From the NCBI GenBank assembly GCA_038207425.1, contig JBBQZU010000014.1:35033-99032 (forward strand): a stretch of 64,000 nt of DNA, given 5' to 3'. This DNA is from JBBQZU01 sp038207425 (GTDB lineage: Bacteria > Bacteroidota > Bacteroidia > Flavobacteriales_D > Cryomorphaceae). This document shows, piece by piece, positions 53,957 through 62,744 of the stretch (position 1 is the first letter of the stretch; every line of letters begins with the position of its first letter). The notes below the pieces were generated by a model that did not search any database, was not told the origin of the DNA, and saw only the letters and a program-made list of their open reading frames with translations. Both the position numbers and the translations under genes were made by a program.

Positions 53957-55825
53957 ATGAATTTTCCTGATAGGAACGTACCTCGTTGGATTATTTTTCT
54001 CATTGACATCGCTGTGATTACAGCGAGTCTCTTGGCTTCGTATATGCTGCGTTTTGAGTTTACGATTCCTGTGGTTGAGCAAGGGCCGCTCATTTTTGCA
54101 TTCCCCATATACATGATAGTGCGCATCAGCTCATTTCTCATAGGCAGCACCTACGCCGGAGTAATTCGCTATACAGGCACAAAGGACAGCACACGGTTAA
54201 TCAAGGTAATACTCCTTGGCTCTTTACTTTTCGCAGTATTCAATCCGGTCAAATATTACTTTTGGGACCAGGCTTATTTTCTGCCATATACCATCATTAT
54301 ACTCGATTGTTTTTTAAGCTCAACTGCCTTGATTGGTTATCGCCTCCTTATTAAAATGGTCTATGTTGAGTACCGCAATCCACGAAGTGAACGGCAGAAA
54401 GTAATAATATATGGAGCAGGCGAGGCGGGTGTTATTACCAAACGTACCCTTGACCGCGACGCAGGCACAAGCTATGAGGTGGTAGCATTCGTTGATGATA
54501 ATACTGACAAAGCACGCAGCAGGGTGGAAGGAGCTTCTGTTTTTCATACCAGTGCTCTTGGAGCACTGATTGTTAAATACGGAGTAAGTCAGGTAATCAT
54601 TTCCATACAGGAGCCAAACCTGGAAAACCGCCGGAAGGTTATAGAGTCAGCTCTTGCAAACAATGCCCGTGTGCTGAATGTTCCTCCGGTACGTAACTGG
54701 ATAAACGGCGAGTTGAGCTTTCGCCAGATAAGGCAGGTGAAAATAGACGATCTGCTCGGTAGGAAAGCAATAGTACTCAATCAGGAGAATGTGGAAAATC
54801 AGCTTCGCGGAAAGGTGGTTTTAATTACCGGCGCGGCCGGATCAATAGGTAGTGAACTGGCAAGACAGATTGCCGGCTACGGTCCATTGCAGCTTATTGC
54901 GCTCGACCAGGCTGAATCGCCTCTGTATGAGCTTGAAAATGAATTGAGGCTCGAATACCCTTCACTGAATCTCGAAGTTGTAATTGGCGATATACGCCGG
55001 GAGAAAAGAATGGCGAGACTTTTCGATGCATTTAAACCAGAGATGGTGTACCATGCCGCTGCCTACAAGCATGTGCCATTGATGGAGCATAACCCAAGCG
55101 AGGCAGTGCTTACCAATGTGCTGGGTACACGCACTCTTGTTGACCTTTCAATAGCGCACGCTGTTCAAAGCTTCGTATTTATTTCGACTGATAAAGCGGT
55201 AAACCCGACAAGTGTAATGGGCAGCTCAAAGCGCGTAGCTGAAATTTACGCTCAAAGCAGCAATGGCCGCGGAAGCACCAAGTTTATCACCACCCGATTC
55301 GGAAATGTGCTGGGCAGCAATGGCTCAGTGATTCCACTTTTCAAAAAACAAATTGAAGCGGGCGGACCTGTCACCGTTACCCATCCTGAAGTAACCCGCT
55401 ACTTCATGACCATACCAGAGGCTTGCCGGCTAGTGCTTGAAGCTGGGGCTATGGGCGAAGGGGGCGAAATATTTGTTTTCGACATGGGCGAGTCTGTGAA
55501 GATCATCGATCTGGCTAGGCAAATGATAAAACTGAGCGGGCTTGAACCCGATAAGGATATTGAAATACTTGTTACCGGACTGAGGCCTGGTGAAAAATTG
55601 TCTGAAGAATTGCTCAATGATGCAGAGAATATCTTGCCTACACATCATCCTCAAATAAAACGAGCAAGTGTGCGCCCATACAATTTTGAAGCGGTGAGCG
55701 AACAAATTACCCAGTTAATTGATTTGTTTAATATGCAGAACAACGATCTGCTGGTGCAGAAAATAAAAAGTATCGTTCCGGAGTTCCGAAGTAACAACAG
55801 TGAATACAGTAAATTTGACGCTTAA
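53957..55825 (+). CDS. CapD-like membrane nucleotide-sugar dehydratase
   Basis: 622 aa. About four N-terminal membrane helices (to ~125) precede a CoA-binding-like Rossmann domain (YGAGEAGVITKR) and a C-terminal SDR domain with VLITGAAGSIGSELARQI (NAD site). The substrate residues are STDKAVNPTSVMGSSKR, where the usual Tyr is a Met as in the large membrane SDRs. The enzyme is of the WbpM/CapD UDP-sugar 4,6-dehydratase type used for surface polysaccharide. Two small genes follow closely (11 and 5 nt). Confidence 0.92.
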   Translation: MNFPDRNVPRWIIFLIDIAVITASLLASYMLRFEFTIPVVEQGPLIFAFPIYMIVRISSFLIGSTYAGVIRYTGTKDSTRLIKVILLGSLLFAVFNPVKYYFWDQAYFLPYTIIILDCFLSSTALIGYRLLIKMVYVEYRNPRSERQKVIIYGAGEAGVITKRTLDRDAGTSYEVVAFVDDNTDKARSRVEGASVFHTSALGALIVKYGVSQVIISIQEPNLENRRKVIESALANNARVLNVPPVRNWINGELSFRQIRQVKIDDLLGRKAIVLNQENVENQLRGKVVLITGAAGSIGSELARQIAGYGPLQLIALDQAESPLYELENELRLEYPSLNLEVVIGDIRREKRMARLFDAFKPEMVYHAAAYKHVPLMEHNPSEAVLTNVLGTRTLVDLSIAHAVQSFVFISTDKAVNPTSVMGSSKRVAEIYAQSSNGRGSTKFITTRFGNVLGSNGSVIPLFKKQIEAGGPVTVTHPEVTRYFMTIPEACRLVLEAGAMGEGGEIFVFDMGESVKIIDLARQMIKLSGLEPDKDIEILVTGLRPGEKLSEELLNDAENILPTHHPQIKRASVRPYNFEAVSEQITQLIDLFNMQNNDLLVQKIKSIVPEFRSNNSEYSKFDA

Positions 55826-55836
55826 TTTCCTTTTAA

Positions 55837-56235
55837 ATGACTGATAAGAATATTGAGATAGCCCGCCTGCAACGTGAAATTGAAAAGTACATTGGTCTTG
55901 GTCCAAACAGCTTGATTTACGATTTCAGCGAAAGCGATGCGAAAACAACACTCCACCTCGTTACCGTAAATCCGCGGCATAACCAATCTTTTCTTTTTCA
56001 CAGCGAAGAAGGTTATGATAAGGTGGATGTGCTCAAACGGATGGTGGAATATGTGAAAAGTTATAAAGAGAAAGAGAGCTCTTACACTATTCAATGGCGC
56101 AGGGTAGGCGAAGATATGCTGCAAACTTCCTATTTCAGTGCCAAGAATGTGCAGCTCGCTTTGGATAAACTCTTTTATGACCGCGACCCCAATAATATCA
56201 CAGTTTTCAGTGTTATCATGAATCCCATAACCTGA
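55837..56235 (+). CDS. Conserved-looking small cytosolic protein, unknown
   Basis: 132 aa, no signal peptide. It is alpha/beta in character, with a helical start NIEIARLQREIEKYIGLG and a later YVKSYKEKESSYTIQW. I do not recognise a family. It is 11 nt after the dehydratase and 5 nt before the thioesterase, so it is cotranscribed. Confidence 0.6.
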   Translation: MTDKNIEIARLQREIEKYIGLGPNSLIYDFSESDAKTTLHLVTVNPRHNQSFLFHSEEGYDKVDVLKRMVEYVKSYKEKESSYTIQWRRVGEDMLQTSYFSAKNVQLALDKLFYDRDPNNITVFSVIMNPIT

Positions 56236-56240
56236 GCAGC

Positions 56241-56645
56241 ATGAGCCATTCAAGATACCCAATCCATATAAGGTTCAATGATCTCGACTCATACGGGATA
56301 GTCAATAATGCAGTATTTCTTACCTATTTCGAAGAAGGCCGCAAATTGTGGTTTGAGCAGAGAGTAGGGCAAAAATGGGATTGGCAACACCAAGGTATTT
56401 TGCTCGCGCATCACGAGGTAGATTATCTGGTGCCGCTAATGTTGATGGACAACGCAGAGATTGAGCTTACAATTGGCAAGGTAGGCAACAAGAGCTTTGA
56501 AGTGCATTACCGCATTTTAAAAACAAGCGGTACTGAATGGATTGAATGCACCAAAGGTAAATCGGTAGTGGTTTGTTATGATTATGTAAAGCGCACCACT
56601 ATGCCTGTACCCGATGAGTGGAGAGCCATTTTTGAAGAAGCCTAA
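56241..56645 (+). CDS. Acyl-CoA thioesterase (4HBT/YbgC-like)
   Basis: 134 aa, a 4HBT hotdog domain. The start YPIHIRFNDLDSYGIVNNAVFLTYFEEGRKLWF carries the catalytic Asp (D in NDLDSYG) and the VNNAVFLTYFE helix. It hydrolyses acyl-CoA thioesters; the substrate is unknown. It is the third gene of the CapD operon. Confidence 0.9.
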   Translation: MSHSRYPIHIRFNDLDSYGIVNNAVFLTYFEEGRKLWFEQRVGQKWDWQHQGILLAHHEVDYLVPLMLMDNAEIELTIGKVGNKSFEVHYRILKTSGTEWIECTKGKSVVVCYDYVKRTTMPVPDEWRAIFEEA

Positions 56646-56723
56646 GAGAACCCTAAGAAGGCAGAAACATTTTTTATGAAGTAGCACTCTTTCGAATATT
56701 TCCATACTTTTCGATCCAAAAAT

Positions 56724-57553
56724 ATGGACAACCATCCGACCAAACCTTGTATTCATTGCGGCACCGAAAATAGCAGCAACTTCTGCTACCATTGCGGGCA
56801 GCCCATGCAAGTGAAGCGCATTCGCTTCGTCACAATTCTTCGCGATGCTTTTGAGAAGTTCTTCGGTTTTGACAATATGTTTGTGCGCACGGTTTGGCAT
56901 GGATTTACCAAGCCCGGAAAGGTTGTTGTGACTTACATCAGAGGCAACCGCAGGGCATATATAGGGCCGGTTGGATATTTTTGATTGTAACTACCATCTA
57001 TCTGTGATACTTGAATTTTGTGGAAGTAGATATCGATAGCTATTATGGCTTGAATGACCCCACAATTGTAGGCAAGAAAGATGATCAGCAAGTGGCAATC
57101 ATCAAAAAAATTACCATTGCCATAACCAAATTTACCCGCCTAATTTCGCTCATCAACGCTTTGTTTTTCGCCTTTCCGCTCCGGCTATTTTTCAGAAAGT
57201 CGGGTGGAATAAATTTTACAGAATCACTCAGTGCGGCAATATACTTTTCAGCTCAAGGCATAGTGCTGTCCATTTTGTCAGTATTGACATTCACCCTCAC
57301 GGGAAATGGTTTTCTCATTCCGGTTTCTATTGTCAATTTCTTGCTTGGAGGCTGGCTTGCTGCTACCATGTTTACTGCAAAAGCTTCTATTTCGAATTTT
57401 ATCAAAGGCCTGGTAGCAGGGGTATTGTCGGTTATTGTTGCTGGTATTACAGGCATGATGTTGTTTATTATTGCTTATTCAATATTCAAAGAATCGCTTT
57501 TTGACTATCTCGGTATGGAAGGAATTATTGAAAGTTTTAAAAAGAAGTCTTAA
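56724..57553 (+). pseudogene. DUF3667-family gene, broken by frameshift and stop
   Basis: The first frame (56724-56984, 87 aa) has the DUF3667 zinc ribbon CIHCGTENSSNFCYHCG and the RGNRRAYIGPVGYF segment, then stops. Adding one T to the T5 run at 56978-56982 restores the next residues (LIVTTIYL) but meets a TGA at 57005-57007. After that the frame continues from about 57008 to 57553 with hydrophobic C-terminal segments. Thus at least one frameshift and one nonsense change separate the halves. It is probably a pseudogene; a sequencing error at the T run plus a real stop is possible. Confidence 0.8.
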
Positions 57554-58131
57554 CCATGCATGGTTTCGTGCTTGCCATAGCGCAGCATAAGGCTGCCTTC
57601 AAAATCGAGATATTCTTGCCAGCGCTCATCTACATCAATCCCTTCACCATAGGTGCGGGCATATTTCAGAAAAGTGCTGTAATGCCGCGCTTCGCTAGCC
57701 ATTAGGCCGCGGTAGAATTTACGTAGGTCATCATCATTGATTTCATCGCTCAGCAACCTGAAGCGCTCGCAACTGCGGGCCTCAATCAATGCAGCCATCA
57801 AAAGCGACTCTACCAGTTGGTGTTTTCTTCCTCCGCCTTTTTTTATGAAGAGAGACAAGTCTCGCACATAGGGGTCTTTTCTTTCAAAGCCCAGCCTTAG
57901 GCTACGCTCTTTTATTTTTTCATGAACCAATATAAAGTGTTCCATTTCTTCGCGGGCAAGAGCGGCCATCTCATCCACCAAATCGGGATATTCCGGAAAT
58001 CGAACCATGATGCTTATTGCGGCACTTGCTGCTTTTTGTTCACACCAGGCATGATCGGTAAGAATTTCACCTATGTTTTTTTCCACTATGTTCACCCAAC
58101 GCGGGTCGGTAGGCATTTTTAATCCGAGCAT
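57550..58131 (-). CDS. miaE: tRNA-(ms2io6A)-hydroxylase
   Basis: 193 aa with a ferritin-like di-iron fold: Glu/His motifs EEMEHF, LIEARSCERF and MASEARHYSTF. It hydroxylates the isopentenyl group of the modified base at A37 of tRNA. It converges with the broken DUF3667 gene, and the stops overlap by 4 nt. It lies 64 nt downstream of the DUF1801 gene with a 16-bp palindrome between them. Confidence 0.92.
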   Translation of the reverse strand: MLGLKMPTDPRWVNIVEKNIGEILTDHAWCEQKAASAAISIMVRFPEYPDLVDEMAALAREEMEHFILVHEKIKERSLRLGFERKDPYVRDLSLFIKKGGGRKHQLVESLLMAALIEARSCERFRLLSDEINDDDLRKFYRGLMASEARHYSTFLKYARTYGEGIDVDERWQEYLDFEGSLMLRYGKHETMHG

Positions 58132-58146
58132 TGTAAATTATTTTAG

Positions 58147-58162
58147 GGAGAATTAATTCTCC
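58147..58162. promoter_or_regulatory. 16-bp perfect palindrome before miaE
   Basis: GGAGAATTAATTCTCC reads the same on both strands and lies 15 nt upstream of the miaE ATG. There is no T-tract, so it is not a terminator. It could be an operator or an RNA stem (6 bp with a TTAA loop). Confidence 0.4.
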
Positions 58163-58195
58163 GGTATGCAATAAATCAACATTATTTATTTTTAT

Positions 58196-58564
58196 CTACC
58201 GCTTTTGCTTTTTTGAAAGATGCTTTTCTTCATCCAGCAAGAGCGCTTCATGAATGGTGGTAAGCAGGGCTTCATGATCAATTTCATTTGGTTTTTTGTA
58301 AATCACACCCATCACCTGTTTTCGGCCAGCACCACTCAGTATGCCCGAATAATTGCTCAACTCATTTCCGTGTATAAATACTATTTCCACACCTCCTTTT
58401 TTAATTGGATTTATGTAACAAATCCAAGAATTACGGTAGTAAAATGGAATTTTATAGCGCTCCTTAAGTTCTATTCCCGGCAGGTTTGCAATAGAGTAAT
58501 GCAACGCAAGCGCTATGGGCAATTGCTCTTCGCTGAATATATGTTCGAAATCTTTAATCAGCAT
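58196..58564 (-). CDS. DUF1801 (YdhG-like) protein
   Basis: 122 aa. YKIPFYYRNSWICYINPIKKGGVEIVFIHG is the DUF1801 core. Function unknown. It is 6 nt after the methyltransferase gene on the same strand. Confidence 0.85.
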   Translation of the reverse strand: MLIKDFEHIFSEEQLPIALALHYSIANLPGIELKERYKIPFYYRNSWICYINPIKKGGVEIVFIHGNELSNYSGILSGAGRKQVMGVIYKKPNEIDHEALLTTIHEALLLDEEKHLSKKQKR

Positions 58565-58570
58565 TATTTC

Positions 58571-59269
58571 TTATTTCTCCGCAACACCGTAGCCGATGTA
58601 ATGCATCCTGGTGAAAAATGGCCGGTTAAAGATGGTCTTGTCGATTTTGCCAAGAAGTTGCCTTGCCTTTTCGCTCCTGCCAAATGTTCCCAGAAATCCA
58701 AGTGTATCCAATTCAAATTTGTGAAATGGTGTGAGAAGCGCCTTTAATTCATTTGCCGTAAGGTAACGCCAGTAATGCCCCCACTTCGTGAAAGCCTTGC
58801 GTCCGAGCATATGAAGCGCAGAACCTTTCAGATTTTCTGCAAAGAGCAATACACCGCCCGGTTTCAGCGCTTTATACGCTGAAGCAACCGCTTCCTGCTG
58901 CTTGCCATGGTTGCCAAACCCTCCAATTACTCCAAGTATGCTTTTCATGACAATAATGTCAAAGTGATTTTCATAGGGAATTTGGGTTGCGTCGATGGAA
59001 GCGTAGGCCATACGGTGCTCCACTCCATACTTTTTATGCAGTGGCGATGCAGTCCGTTTAGGGCTTTCCAAATCTGAACAGATTACGCTATGGCCTTGCC
59101 AAGCCAACCAAAGGCTCAACCCCCCTTCGCGGGCGCCTATTTCAAGACATTGAAGCCCAGGGCCGCGTTTCTCAACGGCTTGCGTCCATAACGTGATCGC
59201 AATTGACCAATTCTCTACATCCCACTGAAAATAGTCCTGTAAGGTTGGAGCTGTAATCTTTAACACCAT
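58571..59269 (-). CDS. Class I SAM-dependent methyltransferase
   Basis: 232 aa. The SAM site is CLEIGAREGGLSLWLAW (residues ~40-56), with ICSDLES as the next acidic strand and FDIIVMKSILG as motif post II. The substrate is unknown. A -7 box TAAATTTG is 25 nt upstream. It heads the DUF1801/miaE unit. Confidence 0.88.
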   Translation of the reverse strand: MVLKITAPTLQDYFQWDVENWSIAITLWTQAVEKRGPGLQCLEIGAREGGLSLWLAWQGHSVICSDLESPKRTASPLHKKYGVEHRMAYASIDATQIPYENHFDIIVMKSILGVIGGFGNHGKQQEAVASAYKALKPGGVLLFAENLKGSALHMLGRKAFTKWGHYWRYLTANELKALLTPFHKFELDTLGFLGTFGRSEKARQLLGKIDKTIFNRPFFTRMHYIGYGVAEK

Positions 59270-59291
59270 TTTGTATTTGAAGTGACCAAAA

Positions 59292-59325
59292 TTGCAAATT
59301 TAATCCACTGCTTGACCTATATTCG
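59292..59325 (+). promoter_or_regulatory. Probable hpf promoter
   Basis: A -33-like TTG (59292-59294) and TATATTCG (59318-59325), one base off TAnnTTTG, are separated by 23 nt. The ATG is 25 nt downstream. Confidence 0.35.
59295..59302 (-). promoter_or_regulatory. -7 box of the methyltransferase operon
   Basis: TAAATTTG on the minus strand is a perfect TAnnTTTG match, 25 nt before the start. It overlaps the region of the divergent hpf promoter. Confidence 0.5.
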
Positions 59326-59350
59326 CAGCATTACATTTTAAACTACAAAA

Positions 59351-59650
59351 ATGAACAAAACCATAGAGCCGGTTAATTTCACGGCAAATGAAGAATTGAT
59401 GACCCAGGTAGGCGATATTTTTGATAAACTGCCCAAGTACAACGACCGCATTGTGAAGGCCGATATTTATCTGAAGGCACTTACCGAGACTCCCCAAAAT
59501 CTTAAGAAAGTAGAAGTAAGGGTGTTTCTTCCCAGCCGCGATCTTTTTGTAGAGCAGGAAGCGGATACCATCGTTTCTGCCAGTCAGCAGGCTTTCGATC
59601 GCCTTAAAGTACTTCTTACCAAGGAGAAGGAAAAGCTTAAAAACCGTTGA
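59351..59650 (+). CDS. hpf: Ribosome hibernation promoting factor, short form
   Basis: 99 aa, one RaiA/HPF domain. It ends in a typical KLKNR tail and has VRVFLPSRDLFVEQEADTIVSASQQAFDRLKVLL. Short HPF binds the 30S subunit and promotes ribosome inactivation in stationary phase. A hairpin follows at 59677. Confidence 0.92.
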   Translation: MNKTIEPVNFTANEELMTQVGDIFDKLPKYNDRIVKADIYLKALTETPQNLKKVEVRVFLPSRDLFVEQEADTIVSASQQAFDRLKVLLTKEKEKLKNR

Positions 59651-59676
59651 TAAAATTGCAGATTGTATATAAATTG

Positions 59677-59715
59677 AATACCGATTCGGGAGCTATTCCT
59701 GGTCGGTATTGTTTT
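59677..59715 (+). terminator. Terminator after hpf
   Basis: The stem AATACCGA/TCGGTATT encloses an inner GGGA/TTCC pairing and is followed by GTTTTG. The hairpin is strong and the T-tract short. Confidence 0.7.
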
Positions 59716-59742
59716 GACAACAATGTATAAGGTTTTGAACAC

Positions 59743-60447
59743 ATGAATAACATGAGAGTTGATTTTATTATCTTTTTTTTGCCTGCAATGTTTTTGCTGG
59801 GCTGCAAGCCGGCTGCAAAACAGGAAGCGGTTGAAGAAAACGTATCAGATACTGCCAGTGCGGCCTGTGCATCAGAATTTCTTTATGGCGGCCGTACTCT
59901 CTGCTTGCCGCTTTTCGATGGCTATGGTGAAAACTGGAACGACTCGGTTGTTTTTGATCGTTTCAAACCTTTGAACACCGGCAATCTTATCCTAGGCTTG
60001 TACCTCAAGCCGGAATGGCTCGATACATTGAAAAGCAACCACAAAGCAGTTTTTGACGATTACTTTAAAGTGTATGCCTTCAGTAAAAAGTGGGAATATT
60101 TTGCCAATGATGCGGCAATTACCGAGGCCGAAGTTACCTGGGCTGAAGATTTAAAAAGAGCTGGAAAAGTGGATTTTGATAATCTGAATAGCACTCTTCC
60201 CCGGCAGGGGGCAAGGATTATTGATCAATACCGCAACGATGATTACATGGCTTCATCAATTCATCTTACAAGGTTGCAGGACAAGGGCTTAGAGAAGATA
60301 GCAATACTTACAATGAATACCCTTGCACTGCGCACCAAACTTGTGTTTTACAGCTACTACATGTTTTACGAAGGGCCTGAATCTATTGCTTTGGCAAAAA
60401 AACGTAATGATGCATTCGGCAAGGCACTGCTTGAAGCAAATTATTGA
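59743..60447 (+). CDS. Lipoprotein of unknown function
   Basis: 234 aa. A lipoprotein signal has the LLGC box; an ATG at 59752 (three codons in) may be the true start. The rest is alpha/beta with no recognised motif (WEYFANDAAITEAEVTWAED). It converges with the PaiB gene, stops overlapping by 7 nt. Confidence 0.65.
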   Translation: MNNMRVDFIIFFLPAMFLLGCKPAAKQEAVEENVSDTASAACASEFLYGGRTLCLPLFDGYGENWNDSVVFDRFKPLNTGNLILGLYLKPEWLDTLKSNHKAVFDDYFKVYAFSKKWEYFANDAAITEAEVTWAEDLKRAGKVDFDNLNSTLPRQGARIIDQYRNDDYMASSIHLTRLQDKGLEKIAILTMNTLALRTKLVFYSYYMFYEGPESIALAKKRNDAFGKALLEANY

Positions 60448-61049
60448 TGCTTCTTCATATGGGCAGCCATGTCGCGGGCAGTACCGTCAGTACTTTCTGA
60501 AAGTGATTTGATGATATTCTCACGCTCTTTAGCTGACTTATTCTGACTCATTTTTGCCGCAGCTTCTATACGATCAATCTGAATTTCGAAAGCGACCAAC
60601 TCGGCAAGAAGTCCCGTTTTATATTTTTCTGAAAGGGCCTGCCATTGTTTTAAATAAGAACTTTCGTAAAATGCAATCATCTTTTCGAGCACTGCTGTTT
60701 TCTGCGCATCAGTGGGCAGCAGTGTGGCCTTCCCGTAGCAGTGTACAGCTAAATAATTCCAGGTTGGTACATTCTGCTCACGCTCGTAAAGGGTAGGAGA
60801 AATGTACGCGTGTGGCTCTGCAAAAATTACCAGCGTTTCGCCTTTATGCAGCAAGGATGCCTGCGCATTCTCAGCCGCCATGTGCGAGGTGAGTACAATT
60901 TGCTGATCACGTATTTCAGCAATAAATGGAAGGTGGGTAGCCATAGGGGTGCCATCACCTGCACCCACCATTGTAGCAAAGTTGTAGCGCTGCATGAATG
61001 AAAGCGCTTGACTTGAATCAGTTAATGCAAAATAGGGAGGTACGTACAT
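60441..61049 (-). CDS. FMN-binding PaiB-like protein
   Basis: 202 aa. YVPPYFALTDSSQALSFMQRYNFATMVG and THLPFIAEIRDQQIVLTSHMA, with EPHAYISPTLY, match the PaiB/FMN-binding negative regulator family. Members bind flavin and are named as transcriptional regulators without a DNA-binding domain, so function is uncertain. It follows the ABC-F gene by 9 nt. Confidence 0.9.
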   Translation of the reverse strand: MYVPPYFALTDSSQALSFMQRYNFATMVGAGDGTPMATHLPFIAEIRDQQIVLTSHMAAENAQASLLHKGETLVIFAEPHAYISPTLYEREQNVPTWNYLAVHCYGKATLLPTDAQKTAVLEKMIAFYESSYLKQWQALSEKYKTGLLAELVAFEIQIDRIEAAAKMSQNKSAKERENIIKSLSESTDGTARDMAAHMKKHQ

Positions 61050-61058
61050 TGCCTTGTT

Positions 61059-62603
61059 TTATCCTTTAGCGCCTTCAGGTCCTATATGAATCACCCTATT
61101 GGCCGAAGTTTCTCTGAAAGTTTGGTCATGGGTGGTAAATATTACCGTGCCTTTATAGTCTATCAGGGCATTATTGAATGCGGTGATCGACTCCAGGTCA
61201 AGGTGGTTTGTAGGCTCATCGAGTAGCAACATATTGGGCAGGGCGAGCATGGCCCGTGCTATCATACAGCGCACTTTTTCGCCACCTGACAGTACATTGC
61301 AACGCTTGAGGGTTTCTTCGCCACTGAAAAGCATTTTTCCGAGAAAGCCGCGAATGTATACTTCATCCTTTTCGGTGCTGTATTGTCGCAGCCAGTCTAT
61401 CAGGTTGTCATTGCTCTTAAAGAAGCTGCTGTTGTCCAACGGAACGTAACCAGTTGATATGGTTTTGCCAAATTCAAATTCACCCGCATCGGGCTTTAAA
61501 TCACCGTTCAAAATCTGATAAAAGACGGTTGTGACAAGGCTGTTGTCACTTATGAGCGAAATTTTCTCACCCCTGCGTACATTGATGTCAAGATTTTTGA
61601 AAAGCACTTTTCCGTTTATGCTTTTACTCATGCCACGCACATGCAGTATTTGGTCGCCGGCATCGCGGCTTTGTTGAAATATGATAGCGGGGTACTTTCG
61701 GTTTGAAGGTTGAATATCTTCAACGTTAATTTTTTCAAGAAGCTTCTTGCGGCTTGTCGCCTGCTTTGATTTGGATGCGTTTGCACTGAACCGGGAAATA
61801 AATTCCTGAAGCTCCTTTTTCTTGTCTTCAGCCTTTTTATTTGCCGAGGAGCGCTGCCTGAGTGCGAGCTGACTACTCTCATACCAAAAGGTGTAGTTTC
61901 CGGTGTAGAGTTTTATTTTACTAAAGTCAATATCCACCACGTGGGTGCATACCGTATCGAGAAAGTGCCTGTCGTGGGAAACTACAATTACAGTATTCTT
62001 AAAATTCAGCAGAAAGTCTTCGAGCCAAACGATAGTTTTGGAATCAAGGTCGTTGGTTGGCTCATCGAGTATCAGCACCTCGGGATTGCCAAACAGAGCC
62101 TGCGCCAATAGCACACGCACCTTTAAATCACCGCTTAGGTGCTTCATTTCGGTGTAATGGATTGACTCTTCTATACCCAACCCCGAAAGGAGTGAAGCGG
62201 CATCGCTCTCTGCATTCCAGCCATCCATCTCAGCAAATTCTGTTTCGAGCTCTGAGGCGCGCAGTCCGTCGGCATCACCAAAATCGGCCTTGGCATAGAT
62301 GCTGTCTTTCTCCGTCATAATAGCCCACAATCTTTTGTGGCCCATAAGCACCGTGTGGAGTACAGGTATCTCGTCATACTCCGTATGGTTCTGACGCAGC
62401 GCCGCCATGCGCTTACCGGGCTCAAGATATACGTAGCCGCTTGTTTGGTCTACTTCGCCGGCAAGTATTTTCAGAAATGTGGATTTCCCTGCGCCATTTG
62501 CGCCTATTACCCCGTAGCAATTGTCGCCACTGAAGCGAATGTTCACTTCGTCAAAAAGTATGCGCTTGCCGTATTGTAATGATATGTTCTGAGCTTCAAT
62601 CAC
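61059..62603 (-). CDS. ABC-F protein with degenerate second Walker A
   Basis: 514 aa from a GTG at 62603. NBD1 has Walker A GANGAGKS (34-41), LSGDLKV and LILDEPTNDLD. NBD2 has the Walker B LLLDEPTNHLD and signature LSGGEKV (438-444), but its Walker A reads SDNSLVTTV (352-360) where the family has a GxNExAKTT pattern. The lysine is Thr and the glycine is Ser. No frameshift explains it. ABC-F proteins act on the ribosome. An intact NBD1 and a disabled NBD2 would be unusual. It forms a unit with the PaiB gene. Confidence 0.9.
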   Translation of the reverse strand: MIEAQNISLQYGKRILFDEVNIRFSGDNCYGVIGANGAGKSTFLKILAGEVDQTSGYVYLEPGKRMAALRQNHTEYDEIPVLHTVLMGHKRLWAIMTEKDSIYAKADFGDADGLRASELETEFAEMDGWNAESDAASLLSGLGIEESIHYTEMKHLSGDLKVRVLLAQALFGNPEVLILDEPTNDLDSKTIVWLEDFLLNFKNTVIVVSHDRHFLDTVCTHVVDIDFSKIKLYTGNYTFWYESSQLALRQRSSANKKAEDKKKELQEFISRFSANASKSKQATSRKKLLEKINVEDIQPSNRKYPAIIFQQSRDAGDQILHVRGMSKSINGKVLFKNLDINVRRGEKISLISDNSLVTTVFYQILNGDLKPDAGEFEFGKTISTGYVPLDNSSFFKSNDNLIDWLRQYSTEKDEVYIRGFLGKMLFSGEETLKRCNVLSGGEKVRCMIARAMLALPNMLLLDEPTNHLDLESITAFNNALIDYKGTVIFTTHDQTFRETSANRVIHIGPEGAKG

Positions 62604-62625
62604 AGTGATAAGAATTTTGGGGGGG

Positions 62626-62633
62626 CAAAGGTA
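62626..62633 (-). promoter_or_regulatory. -7 box of the ABC-F/PaiB operon
   Basis: TACCTTTG on the minus strand is a perfect TAnnTTTG match, 22 nt before the GTG start. Confidence 0.5.
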
Positions 62634-62744
62634 GTCTTAATCAATGAAAATCCGGTTACAGGCTGTCTTTGTAGGCTTGTGGAGAACTTAAGCGACCTTT
62701 ATCAGCGCTTTTGTTCTATGCTTTTTGGCGAAAGCTCGTTCATT

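Noticed and set aside
58220..58747. 175-codon plus-strand ORF over DUF1801 and the methyltransferase
   Set aside because: Shadow of two genes with recognisable families; composition is not protein-like.
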